From Pedinophyceae sp. YPF-701 (taxonomy: Eukaryota; Chlorophyta; Pedinophyceae): a stretch of DNA of 64,000 bases. Every line of letters begins with the position of its first letter. Position 1 is the first letter of the stretch. The DNA lies in assembly GCA_916048055.1 (NCBI GenBank), contig CAJZHL010000031.1, forward strand, positions 558,001 through 622,000, written 5' to 3'. Positions 1-10,878 of this stretch are shown here, one piece after another. The notes beneath the pieces were generated by a model. It saw nothing but the letters and a program-made list of their open reading frames with translations. It did not search any database and was not told where the DNA came from. The translations under genes and the position numbers were made by a program.

Positions 1-126
1 ACGCTGCCACCACAAACGCACAGCGCACCCTACGCCTCGCGGTGTCCAAAGAATGCGGCGCACTGCGCACCCGCTAAGCTCCCCGCGCCCCCTCCCCTCC
101 CCTCCCCGCGCTGAACACCCCGGTCG

Positions 127-3101
127 TCACGCCACCGCGGCAGCCGGGCCGCCCGGCGCGACGACGCCGTTGATTGCCGCGGCGTCGACGCCCCAGCAGG
201 ACTCGATCCGCTCGCCCGCGCGCGGCTGCGCGAGCATGCCGATGGTGTCCTGCACCACGTCCAGGCCGCGGCACCGCTCCGGCAGCTTCGCGACGACGTC
301 GTGGAGGAAGGACGGCGCCAGGACCTCGTCGTAGACCGCACGCGCGATGAAGAGCGCGAGCATGCGCGGGGCGTCGGGGATGTCGAGCGCGAGGTCGTCG
401 GCCGCGTCCAGCAGCAGCCGGAACCCCTCGAAGATCTGCGGAGGGAACAGGAGTCGAGAAACGGAGACTGTCGGCAAACTCGCGATTCGCGATCGCGGCG
501 CGGGCGCGCAGCGCTCCGCACTACAGGTGCAAGCGTGCCGGGGCCACGGAGGGCGCGTTCGCTGCGTTGACGAGCAAACAAACAAGCATGAAACATCAAG
601 CATCAATCACGATTCACTATTTGATGCTTCGCGGCGTATCTCACTGGCGCTGCGCGCACCTGCGGTCGGGACAGGTCGTCCGGGAAGAGCTCCGAGAGCA
701 GCGTCGACACGCACTCGCGCTCCTTCGGCCCGCGGTCCATGCTGACCGTCACGGCGCGCTTCACGAACAGGTGCCGCAGAGCGTCAGGGCCCATGTCCGC
801 CAGACACCGCGACACCTCCCCGACGTCGCGCGCCGCGAAGTACTCCCGCACCGCCGCCTCCGCCTTCTGCTTGTACACCTCGAGGTCGCGGTCCACCTGC
901 ACAGACACCGCGTCCGCGCCCAGAACGTAAACCCCCCCCTCTGACACAGAGGCGCGCGCGTGGCCTGGGACGCGGCGTGCAGCGGGCGCGCTCACCTGCA
1001 TCGCGTCCGACGGTGTCGTCTCGAGCTGCGCGAGGTCGGAGTCGAGCCATCCGTCGCGGCGGGCGTCGGCGAGGAAGGCCGCGAGGCGCGCGCGCGCGCC
1101 CGGAACGTCGAGCTCGAGGTCGCCCGCGCGGTCGACGACGCGGCGGACGCCGCTCGCGAGCTGGACGTCGGAGATGAGGCCGGAGGCGGCGAAGCAGGCC
1201 AGCAGGGCGCGCATGGCGGGGGCGTGGCGCGCGTCCTCGGCGGCGCGCGTCAGCGCCAGCTTGACGACGTGGTGGTGGAAAAACGGCACGTGGAGCTCGC
1301 GCAGGCAGCGCTGCGCCTCGTCGAGGTCCGCGGAGTTGGCGTATTCCTCGAGCATTTTGCGAATCGCGGCCTGCGTCTCCTCGTAGCTGGTGCCCGCGCC
1401 CGCGCCCCAGCACCGCGCCAGGCGCTCCGCGCTGTGCTTGCCCTTGAGGTGCGACGCCACCGCGCGCGCGAGCTCCTCCGTGCCGTCCGTCTGAAGCGCG
1501 CGAATCTGCGGAGCACGCGGGCGACAGCGCAGCTTGTGGGCGCGGTGCCGGCGGCGGCGCGGTCGCGGCGCCGGGGTGCGCAGCTGAGCGAGGGTCGGCG
1601 CGGAGGGGCTAGCTGCGGGGTCGGCGGGGCCGTTGGCGGCAGAACGCGCGGTGTTGGGCCGCGTCGCCAGTGCAGTACCAGCACGCCGGGAACGGCGCAG
1701 CTGGGGCCCGCGGGGCGCGTGGCGCCGCGGTGGGCGCAGGGGAGGCTAGCTGCGGGGGTCGCGCGCCTGTTCGACGAAGGACGGCGCGAGGACGTCGTCG
1801 ACGATGGCGCGTGCCACGAAGAGCGAGAGGCCCTGCGGGGCGTTCGGGATGTCGAGCGTGAGGTCCCCGAGGTTGCGCGCGAGGTTCAGGAAGCCCTTCT
1901 GAATGTCCTTGACCGCGAGGACCTCCCCGTAGAGGCTCGAGAGGAGCACGGAGGCCATCTCGCACTCTCGCGCCTTCTTGTCGAGGGACATCGAGACGAG
2001 CCGCTTGACGAAGTGGTGCATGAGGCGCGGGAGCGCCGTCTCCGCGAGGGACAGCGCGACGTCTGCGGGGGCGCGGGCGCGGGGGCGGCCTGGTTGGGGC
2101 GCGGGCGGGGAGGTGGTTGGGTGGCGGGGCGTGGCCGGGCCGCGGCAGGGGCGCTGCGGCGGGTTTGGGGGGGTGGGGGGCGCGGGGGGGTACCTTCGAC
2201 GTCGCCGGAGTTGAAATACTCGTGGATGATCTCGGACACGCGCTGCTTGAACTCGGAGACGGTGATCTGCTGCGCAGTGGACGCGGCGTCGGCGTCCTGC
2301 GGGCACGATCGACGGCGGGCGCGGCCGTACGTCGTGGGAAATAGATCGGGGAAGCTGCGATTCGGCGCCGAGATCGGCTCGGCCCGCGCCCGGCGCGCGA
2401 TCGCGCTCGAGCTGCCCGAGCCGGCTCGGCGACCGCTCCGGCCGCGTCAGCGCTCTTCGCGGCCTCGGACGCCGACCAGCGCGAGCACGCACATTCCCCG
2501 CCGCGCCATGAGCGGCACCGGCGCCGCTCGCCCACGCCCGCCTCCCCCAGCGAAAGCGACAGCGACGGACCAGCCAAGCCCCCACGCTGCCTCCCAGGCC
2601 GCGCCACCGGCCACGACACGGCGCCCTATGCACGCTCGCACGCGTGGCAACCCCGAGACAGCCTCCCGCGCACCTGGGAGTCGTAGTTCGGGTCGTCACG
2701 GTCCATCACCTGCACCGCGTCAACCGGGGAGAGAGGGTGGCTCCCTTCCCAAGTGTATTTCCCCCCCGCGCCCCCCTTCTTCGCCTTTCCGGAGCCCTTG
2801 CCCGACCTGCGTCGACTCGGAGCGCGCGCCCGGGTGGGAAACGGGGGCAGTCGGGGGCGCCGCGCGGCGGAACGGGGCGGGAAGAAACCAGCTGGTGCGA
2901 TGGCGCCGCGGGCGGGTCGAGGCCGCGGGGGGCGGGGGTGTTCTTGCGCGAGATGGCGGGGGGCAGGGCGTGCCTGCTGTGGCGATCCATCTCGGTGGCT
3001 GCCTTGCCCTTGCTCGCGGCCTTGTGGCCCTTTTTCTTGGCAGCAACCGCATCCGAGATAGCCTGCGCCTCTGGCGCCGAGATGAGCGGAGAGGAGCCCA
3101 T
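127..3101 (-). CDS. MA3-domain translation regulator (MRF/PDCD4-like)
   Basis: Seven inferred exons: 3101-2974, 2806-2674, 2296-2194, 2062-1767, 1505-996, 896-660 and 435-127. All phases match, giving 571 aa. The N-terminus is Lys/Gly-rich and is followed by a short DRDDPNYDS motif, as in plant MRF proteins. Three MA3 domains follow, spread over exons 3-4, exon 5 (VPFFHHHVVK) and exons 6-7 (HLFVKRAV). Each MA3-linker end has the AGERIxxCWG-type motif. MA3 proteins bind eIF4A and tune cap-dependent translation in the cytosol; plant MRFs act downstream of TOR-S6K. Plant MRFs usually have four MA3 domains, so this one looks a domain short. Introns 1 and 4 appear to start with GC (AGCAG|GCACGC and AACAG|GCGCGC). 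The start is the first Met giving an open frame. The family call is strong; exon 1 is less sure. Confidence 0.85.
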
Positions 3102-3900
3102 GGTGCGCGGAGTGAGCGAAGAAAGTGCTGCTGTCAGTTCGCCTGGGGTGCCGGCTCGGCCCACAACGCCGAACGCCTGCACACAGCGCGCGCGAAGCCA
3201 AGGTACTGTGGGCAGGGCCTCGTGCGCGGGCCTCGCGCCGGGCGCACGCGGCGCGTCCGACGATGCAGGTCGCATTAATTGCGAGGAAGGTCGTGCGGCG
3301 CAGGAGCCGCGCTCGCGGCGCGGGGTCGACGAGTAACGGCCGCTCGACCGGGCCGCCTCGCAACCGCTTCGCTGGATGGGCCCGCGGGCGTCGCGTCCGC
3401 GCTCTCCGCTGCGACGGCACGTGTGCCGTCGCGGCGCCCGTGCCTCGAAGGGCCGCGTGCGCGCGTCGCTTGGCAGCGATCGATCGACGACAGCGCGGAG
3501 ACCGGGCGACTCCGCGCACCTTTCCCACACGCACGGGTAGCAGACTCTTGACCACTCGCGCACGATATATCTAGCTGCAAAAATCCCAATACACGCCACC
3601 GCACCGCTCCCCCGCGCCCCCTCGAGCCCCGCCACGCACGGCACCTCGGTCCGACCGGGTCGTGATTTTCAACCCCCCCCCCCCCCTCTCCTCCCAACCC
3701 ACACAAGCTCGACACGCGCCGACCTCCGCGCGACGCCCCCGCCACAGCGCACCTACGAACCCCCCCACCGCCCCACGCGTATCCCCACAAACACACACAC
3801 ACACGCACCAGCGCACACACAGTCCGCCCCGCCCCCGCCGCGAACGCCCACCCCCGCCCGGACCAGCCAGCGCGCGCTCACAGCCCCGCAGCGCCCGCCC
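3102..3900. other. intergenic: MRF upstream region and CFAP70 3' flank
   Basis: No supported gene. It lies between the MRF start and the CFAP70 stop, both on the minus strand. It contains a C homopolymer run (about 3670-3686) and a CA dinucleotide stretch (about 3786-3808). Open frames here lack family motifs and overlap on both strands, as expected from base composition. Confidence 0.5.
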
Positions 3901-6900
3901 CTACGCCGCCGTCAGCGCCCCCAGCCGCTCCAGCATCTCCCGCGCCCGCGGCGCACACTCCGCGTCCCCCGACCCCGCCGCCTTCTTGTACGCGTCCACG
4001 GCGCCCTCGAGCGCGTTCAGCTCGAAGCACACGTCGCCGAGCATCAGCCGCATCTGCGGGTCGTCCTGCAACGCCAGCGCCCGCCGGAGCATCACCGCCG
4101 CCATCTGCAGCTCCCCTCGGCCCGAGAGCGACGCCGCGGCCTCCCGCAGCGGCGTCGCGTCCTTCAGGCCGTGCTTCAGCGCGAACCGCGCGCACCCCTC
4201 GGCCTCCTCGTTGCGCCCCGCGGCCGCGGCGACCGCCGCCAGCCACGCCCACGGGCCCGCCGCGAGGTCGTCGAGGACGTTCGCCTGCGTCAGCGCGAGG
4301 TCCGCGGACTCGAGGTCGCCGAGCGCGTAGTAGCACCGCCCGGCACCGAGCCACGTCGACGCGTGCGGGCACACGCGGCAGCCTTGCAGCATGACCTCGA
4401 GAGCGCCCGCGGCCTCGCCCTTCGCGATCATGGCGTTCCCGAGGCGGACGTACGCGCGCAGCGGGCACGCGGCGGGCTCCGCGTTGACCGCTGCGAGGTA
4501 CTGCACCGCGGCGTTGTCCTCGTCGCCCTGCCGCCAGTACAACTCGGCGCGCGCGAGGTTGACGCTGGCGCCCAGCGCGGCGCCCGCGGCCTCCCCGCAC
4601 GCGCGCAGCGACTCCGCGGCGCGCGCGAAGTCCCCCGTCGCCGTCAGCGCGCGGCCCTCGCACAGCGCGAGCGCGCCGTCCGCCACCGGCACGGCCGCCG
4701 CCGGCGGCTTCGCCGCGCCGCCCTCCCCGTCCTCTGCGTCCTCCGCCAGCGTCGCGAGCCGCGTGTTCCCGGCCTTGCTGCCCCGCGCGATCCGCCCGCT
4801 GGACGCCGCGCCCGCCCCGAGCTGCACCTTCACGTCGCCCGTGCGGAGCCCCGTCCACCCGTCGCTGCCCTTCACCTCCGCCAGGCACGCCAGCGCGACG
4901 CCGCCGAGGCCGATGCTCATCGCGAGCTCCCCCGCGGACACGAACGGGCTCTTCACGGCCGGCGCGCCCTCGGCCTGAGACTCCCTCCCACCCTCCGCGG
5001 CGGTCCCCTCCATCGACATGCGCGCCACCGACGCCGACGCCGTCGCGTCCATGTTCGCGTGGATCTTCGCGATCCGCAGCGCCTCGTACACCGACGCGCG
5101 CCAGTCGCGCTCCCGCGACGGCCCCAGCGCGCGCAGCACCACCGCCTGAAGCGCCCAGTCCACTTCCGCGTCATCGTGCTTCGACGAATAGGCCTCCGGC
5201 GTCGTGGGCTTCGCGAGCGCGCCCGCCATGCCCTCCGAGGAGGCGCCCCCGAGGAAGGACGGCTCCCTGGAGTAGCTCTCCGCGCCGTCGGCCGCGGCGG
5301 CGAGCTTGTCCTGCGACGCGCCTTGTATCTTGACGACGGTCTGCCGCGGGCGCGCGCCGCCGGCCTGCGGGCCGCCCGTGAGCGTCGCGACGACGACCTC
5401 GGCCTGCTTGATCGCGAGCGCGTCGGTGTGGAGCCCGCGGTGCAGCAGCACGAGCACCAGCGTCCGCAGCGCCCCGCGGTGCCCCGGGTCCAGCGCGACG
5501 GCCTCGCGCACCGCCTCGTGCGCGCGCGGGGCGTCCCCGCGCCGCGCGCAGAAGCGCGCGTACTCCAGCCACCGCTGCGCGTCCGTGCACCGCACGAGCC
5601 GCTGCAGGTGCAGCTTCGCCGCCCTGTCGCCGTCCCCACACTCCTCCGCCTCGTTCGCGAGCACGAGGAGACGCGCGGCCTCCTCCGGGGGCGGCGCGGG
5701 CTGCTCCGCCTCGGCGCGCGGCCGGTAGATCTCCCCGAGGCCGCTCTGCATCGTGTCGGTGAGCAGGCAGTACAGGTCGTTGTATACCGTCGCCATCTCC
5801 GCGGGCGCCATGTCGCCCGACCGCAGGAAGCGCTCGCGGACGACGCGGACGACGTGGTCGCGCAGGGCCTCGCGGATCGCGATGAACTTCCCGGAGCGAT
5901 TCAGCTGGTACCGCAGCTGCCGCTGCCGCGCCTGCCACGCGCCGTCGGTCAGCGCCACTCCCCCGGGGGACTCCGCGCCCTTCTCCGCCGCCGCCGCCGC
6001 CGCGAGGTACTCCTTCGCCACGTCCTGCGCGATCACCTTGCACTCCTCCCGGAACCTCTCCAGCCCGGACGCCGCCGGCGCCTCCGGCTCGCCTTTCGGC
6101 GGCACGAGCTGCTCGACGGTCGTGCCCGGCGGCACCGGGCGCTGCCACGGCGGCAGGATCGACCGGCTCAGCTTCACGGAGAACCGGACCTTCGCGCCCG
6201 CGTCCACCCAGTGGCACTGCTCCGCGCTCTCCGGCGAGTCGTCCACTACGGTCACGTCCTTGCCCTCGACGACGCCCGGCGCCGGGAACAGCGCGGGGCC
6301 GAGCGCGGCGCCCATCGTCTCGCGCGCGGTCGCGTAGTTGAGCGTCAGCGGCGCCTCGAACACCGCGTCCGTCGCGCCCGGGTGCAGCAGCGCCCCCAGG
6401 TCCACGAGGCCGACCCCGTGGTACGCCGCGTACGCGGGGTCGTGGAAGCGCGATTTCTCGTCGCCCTTGAAGGTCCGCGCGACCTCGACGGCCATCACGC
6501 AGCCCTTGAAGTCGAGGTTCGCGCGCAGGAAGTCCACCGCGGCGCGGCCGAGCAGGTACCGGCGCGGCGTGAGGTCGAACGCGGCGGCGCCGTCGACGGC
6601 GAACTTTGCTGTGGTCATCTCGAGGGGGAGGCACTGCCCGCCGGCGCCCGTCGGGAGGCGCGCGCCCACGCGGAGCACCGTCTTCTCCTTGCTCTTCGCG
6701 TGCGCGTCCGCGATGCGCTTCGGCACGGGCGACAGCGCATCGACGCCAAACTCCAGCACCGTCAGCTCCGCGCCCGCGTCGGGCGAGAGGACGGGCGCGG
6801 GCGCGCCGGGCGCGATGTCCTCGTCCGCGGCGCCCTTCTTCGCGCCGCCCTTCCCGTCGTCCTTCTTGCCCTTGTCCGCGCCCTTCTTGTCCCCGGCCTT

Positions 6901-7550
6901 GTCAGGGGGGGAGTCTCCGTCGGCGTCCTCCTCGGGCGCGTCCGCCGGCTCCGGCAGCGCGAAGGTCTTCACCGTCGCGGTCAGACGCGCGTCCGCGAGC
7001 ACGGGCTGCGCCTCGCCTTTGTCGAGAATCGCGGAGAACGGCACGTCGGCACCGCCGAGCTCCGTCGCGCCGGACAGAATCGTGTCCAGGAGGTCGAAGC
7101 TCGCCTTCGCGATCGGGTTGTCGAGTTGCTTGTCTGCGGAGCGGCCAGGCGCGGGCGCGTGCGGCGTCGGGGACCACATGGCATGGCTTTTGCGCCGCAC
7201 ACGGGGCGCGCGGGGCGCCGAAGTGCGCGTGGGGACGTCGGGTGGTGGCACGGGGGGCCGCGGGGGGAGGGAGGGCGGTGGAGAGCGCGCAGGGCGTTCG
7301 GGGGAGCCGCGCCTTTGGCTATTTCAATGGTGACGGGCTTGTTGATGAGCGTGAGGAGGGTGTCGTTGGTGACGGGCAGCTTGAACGCCTTCTTCAGGTT
7401 GAAGTTGTACCGCGGAGGCGGCTCGTTGCCCGCGTCGTCCGGCTCGCCCTTGCTCAGCGGCGTCGCTGCCGTGGAGAGGGCGCGCCCGGGCACGCCCGGG
7501 AACGTGATGCTCGCGACGAGCTGCGGGACCTTCTTGGGGTCATCCTCCTT
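3901..7550 (-). CDS. CFAP70: cilia- and flagella-associated protein 70 (CFAP70), 5' end unresolved
   Basis: Two exons are recognised: 7550-7313 and 7133-3901, the latter a 3.2-kb terminal exon. They give about 1,156 aa, and a short first coding exon upstream was not found. The N-terminal part (YNFNLKKAF...NKPVTIEI, then ASFDLLDTIL) matches the C2-like start of CFAP70. A mid-protein block (RYQLNRSGKFIAIREAL, then ANEAEECGDG) leads into TPR helices that run to the C-terminus (for example MLGDVCFELNALEGAVDAYK). CFAP70 is an axonemal protein near the outer dynein arm/central apparatus and affects ciliary beating. The intron is best explained by a GC donor (AAAG|GCGCGG). An acceptor at 7551-7552 shows coding starts further upstream. 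A flagellar gene suggests the alga makes motile cells. Confidence 0.85.
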
Positions 7551-8422
7551 CTGCGGACGGACCGGGGGCGGCAGCGCGGCGCGATGGTGACGCGCTGGGC
7601 GAGCGGAAACGGGCGGAAAGCTGCGCGGCGCCGAACATGAGAGCTTGGGGGCGGAAAGCGGCGCGCGTGCGAGGAATGAGGCGCGAAACGCGATCGGAAC
7701 GAACAGAGAAGATACTCATAGACCAGACCCATCGTTTTCGCGGCTGTGCGTGTCAGACAGGCCACTCGAGAGCTAGTCGCAGCTGCAGGACATGTTGTGC
7801 CGACTGGCAACTCGCAGCTAGCGTGGGTGCGCAGGCGCCGTGCGGGCTGAGGCGGCGGGCGGCTCCGCTCCGGTCTGAGGAACCGGCGTGCGCGGTATGA
7901 GGACCTCAGGCCCCGGGACGGGGCCAGCAGGCGCGAGCGGGCAAGCGGGGACGCAGCATGCGACTTGCTAGTGCCCCCGCGGGGGCGCGCTGGGACTCAC
8001 GTAGATCGCGGACGCGCTCGAGCACTCCACTACGAATATAATCTCCCGCTCGGGCGGCGCCGCTCCCTCCTCCGCGCCCTCAACAGCCTCCTTCACCTCC
8101 TGCTTCGAACCCCCCATTGCACAGCCCCGCCAGAGTCGCCGGGCCTCGACTGGAGCTACCTAGCACTCCCACTGCCACGTACGCAGCGCCCGGCGGCCTA
8201 TCGCGCCCGAACGACGCCCTGGGGGTCTATTACGCCCTCTGTTCTCCTCTAGTACAACACACGCGCTCAAACACCTCCCTCGGGACGCGACCGCGGCGCT
8301 CGAGGGCGCGTTCGCACGAGCACGCGCGCCAGTACCGACGCCGCCCCTGTCCGACCGGGGGTCGCGCTACCAACCCGCTAGCTGCGCCGTACACAGCGCC
8401 ACTGCACAAGCGCCCGCTCGCA
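7551..8422. promoter_or_regulatory. divergent upstream region of CFAP70 and signal peptide peptidase
   Basis: About 870 bp between two head-to-head genes. It should hold both promoters, the SPP 5' UTR and the missing first coding exon of CFAP70. I could not place that exon: a candidate ATG near 7957 (-) hits a stop after about 17 codons. No clear TATA element or repeat was seen. Confidence 0.4.
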
Positions 8423-10462
8423 ATGTCCCAGCCCGAGGACGGCGGCTCCCGCGCCGCGGAGCTGCTCAGGCTGCTGAGCCCCTCGGTCCTGGGCACGATC
8501 TCGCTCGCGGTCGGCGTCGCCGCGGTGGCCTCGAAGCGTGCGTTGATTGCAGAGCGTGCCGAACAGAAGGCTCGCGGGGCGCGGGACGGCCGGGCGGGGC
8601 GGGAGGAGCGCGGAGAGCAGGACTCGGTCACTCTGACGCGCCGGGACGCGCTCGTGTTCCCCGTGGCCGCGAGCGTCGCGCTCATGGTGATGTTCTTTCT
8701 GTTCAGATATGTTCAGAGCCTGATTGTGCTGCTCATGGCGTCCGTCGCGGCGGGCGCGACGGTCTTCACGCTCGAGCCGGTGCTGCAGTACGCGGCCGCG
8801 CGGAGCAGACGGGTCGCAGGTGCGCGTACGACCGCCACGGCGCGGTTCGACCCTCCGGGGCCCCCGTGGCTTGGATGCGGCCGTCCTGAGCTCCCACCGG
8901 GATGCTTTGCACCTTTGAGCAGACGGGCGCGAAGAACACTACCTGAACGACTTTTTCGAGCCGTTTCGAAGGCTCTGAGACCGACACCGGCTCCGAACGG
9001 CCCGCGTTCCGTCCCAGCAACTCGCGCACGCTGCGCCGTCTCCCGAACGCGAGCGCGCACGGCAGACCGCCCACCGCTCCCCCTCCACCTCATCTCTGCA
9101 GACCTCATCGCGCGGCCGACGCTGTGCGGCGCGTCCGTCGGCAGCACCCTCCTAGCCACAACCGCCGGCCTCCTCGTCCTCTCCTGGATGGCCACGGGCC
9201 ACTGGCTGCTCAACGACGTCATCTGCGCCTTCCTCGGCTGCATGTTCATCTCCTTCGTCCGCCTCCCGAACCTGCGCATCTGCGCCCTGCTCTTCGGCGG
9301 CCTCTTTGTCTACGACGTCTTCTGGGTCTTCTTCTCCGAACGCATTTTCGGCGACAACGTCATGGCCAAGGTCGCCACGGACGCAGCCACCAACCCCCTG
9401 GAGCAGGCCGCGGAGCTCACGCACTGGCAGTGGCTCATCGACCACCTCGCGCACCACCTGGACCTCCCCGTCAAGTTCCTGGTGCCCCTCGCGGCGCCGC
9501 AGGCGGCCGGGGACGACGACGGCGACGCCGGGAAGTTCGGCAGGCGACAGTTCATGCTCCTCGGCCTCGGAGACGTTGCGATCCCGGGCCTCCTGCTCTC
9601 TCTCGGGCTCGTGTATGACAACAGGTGAGGGGGGGGGTTTTGTTGTGTTTTGTGGTGTTCTTGCGCGGGCGGGCCCGCGCAGCCGTGCGGACGTCCGCTG
9701 CGTCGGCGGCGCGACGCGGGGGCGGCGCCCTGGGCTCGCGACGGCGCCTCTGCGCGCGTCCTGGGCGCTTTCTGTGTTGAGGGTATTTCCATCGCTGCCG
9801 GGGTGTCGCGGACGAGCAGGAGCACGCGAGGCGGGCTGCCACCACGTGCTTGATGCGGCGTGCGTGCCGGAAGCCCGTGGCGCGCCCTGGCGCCTCGGCC
9901 ACCCCGCTTGCGCAGCTGTTCTGTCTGTGTGTGTCTAGGAGCCCTGACGCGGCGTCGCTGACCCTCCGCGCTTGCGTGATCGGCCTGCAGCATGAAGCGC
10001 CGGCGGTACGCGGCGGTCCGGGACACGGAGATGGCGGCGCCGCTGCTCACGGGGGCCGGCGCGCACGGCGCAGGTGCCAACCCTGCAGGCGGCCCAGCAG
10101 CGCAGGCGCCGTCGCGCGAGGGCTCCGCGGCGCCCGGCGCGTCGCAGCCGTCGAGCGGGGCCGGCACGCCCGCGCTGCCCGGGACCGGGGAGGTCTTCGG
10201 CGCTGAGTCAGGGGGGGGGAGTGTGTTGCGGTACTTCCCGACGACGCTGGCGGCGTACGCGGTGGGGCTGGTGCTGACGATGGTGGCGGGGATCCTGTCC
10301 GCGGCGCCGCAGCCGGCCCTGTTCTACATCGTACCGTGCACGTACGGAACGGTCGTGGCCGTGGCGCGACTGCGGGGGGAGCTGCACGCGCTGTGGGGCG
10401 GACACCGGCCGCGGGTGGCGGAGCTGGAGGACGCAGACGAGGCGGACAAGGGCACGGCGTGA
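8423..10462 (+). CDS. SPP: signal peptide peptidase (presenilin-type aspartyl protease)
   Basis: Three exons, 8423-8819, 9102-9624 and 9991-10462, with consistent phases, give 463 aa. Multiple hydrophobic segments carry the catalytic signatures: YD in LFVYDVFWVF (Asp about 204), GLGD (Asp about 290) and the PAL motif in QPALFYIVP (about 415-417). SPP cleaves signal-peptide remnants and tail anchors inside the ER membrane. Exons 1-2 join through CAG|GTGCGT, exons 2-3 through AG|GTGAGG. The loop between the GLGD helix and the PAL helix is about 78 residues, Ala/Gly/Pro-rich and begins MKRRRY, much longer than usual. There is no C-terminal KKXX signal; the end is ...DEADKGTA. The motif set makes the family call secure. 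Confidence 0.92.
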
Positions 10463-10878
10463 TCGTGCGACCGCATGCTTGCATTTCTATTTCCTTCCCG
10501 GCGCCAGTGCTTCGCAGATAGAGAATATTTTTCGGTCTCGTCTGTGTGTGTCGTTCGGGCGCTATGTTGGCCTGAAAGGCAGCGCAGCCCCAGGAGGGCG
10601 TTTATATATCAATGGTGCTCGGCTGGCTGTATTACGTGGCGCGGGTGCCGTGTGAGCTTGACAGCTAGTGCAGCGACGCGCAGCGAGACGCAGTGGCTCT
10701 TGTGGGCGGCGGAGGATGATCGAGGGCTAGCGGCCCGACGTGCGAACCGCAACTCGGCAGAAGCGTTCGAGGCGGTTGGCGCGGCACGGTCGGTGGGGCG
10801 TGCGTCGCGGTGAGGCGAAGAGATCTGAGACGTATTGATCATATCTTATTTTCGATTGCATCTGAGCCGCCGCTGCGC
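10463..10878. other. convergent intergenic region
   Basis: Lies between the convergent stops of the SPP gene (+) and the RTEL1-like gene (-). It is less GC-rich than the flanks and should contain both 3' UTRs. No coding region or repeat was found. Confidence 0.5.

Noticed and set aside
960-3278. 772-residue plus-strand frame over the MRF gene
   Set aside because: Antisense of MA3-coding exons and introns, no domain.
4171-7590. 1,139-residue plus-strand open frame opposite CFAP70
   Set aside because: Arg/Leu/Pro-rich with no motifs; it mirrors the CFAP70 codons on the other strand, an effect of GC-rich third positions.
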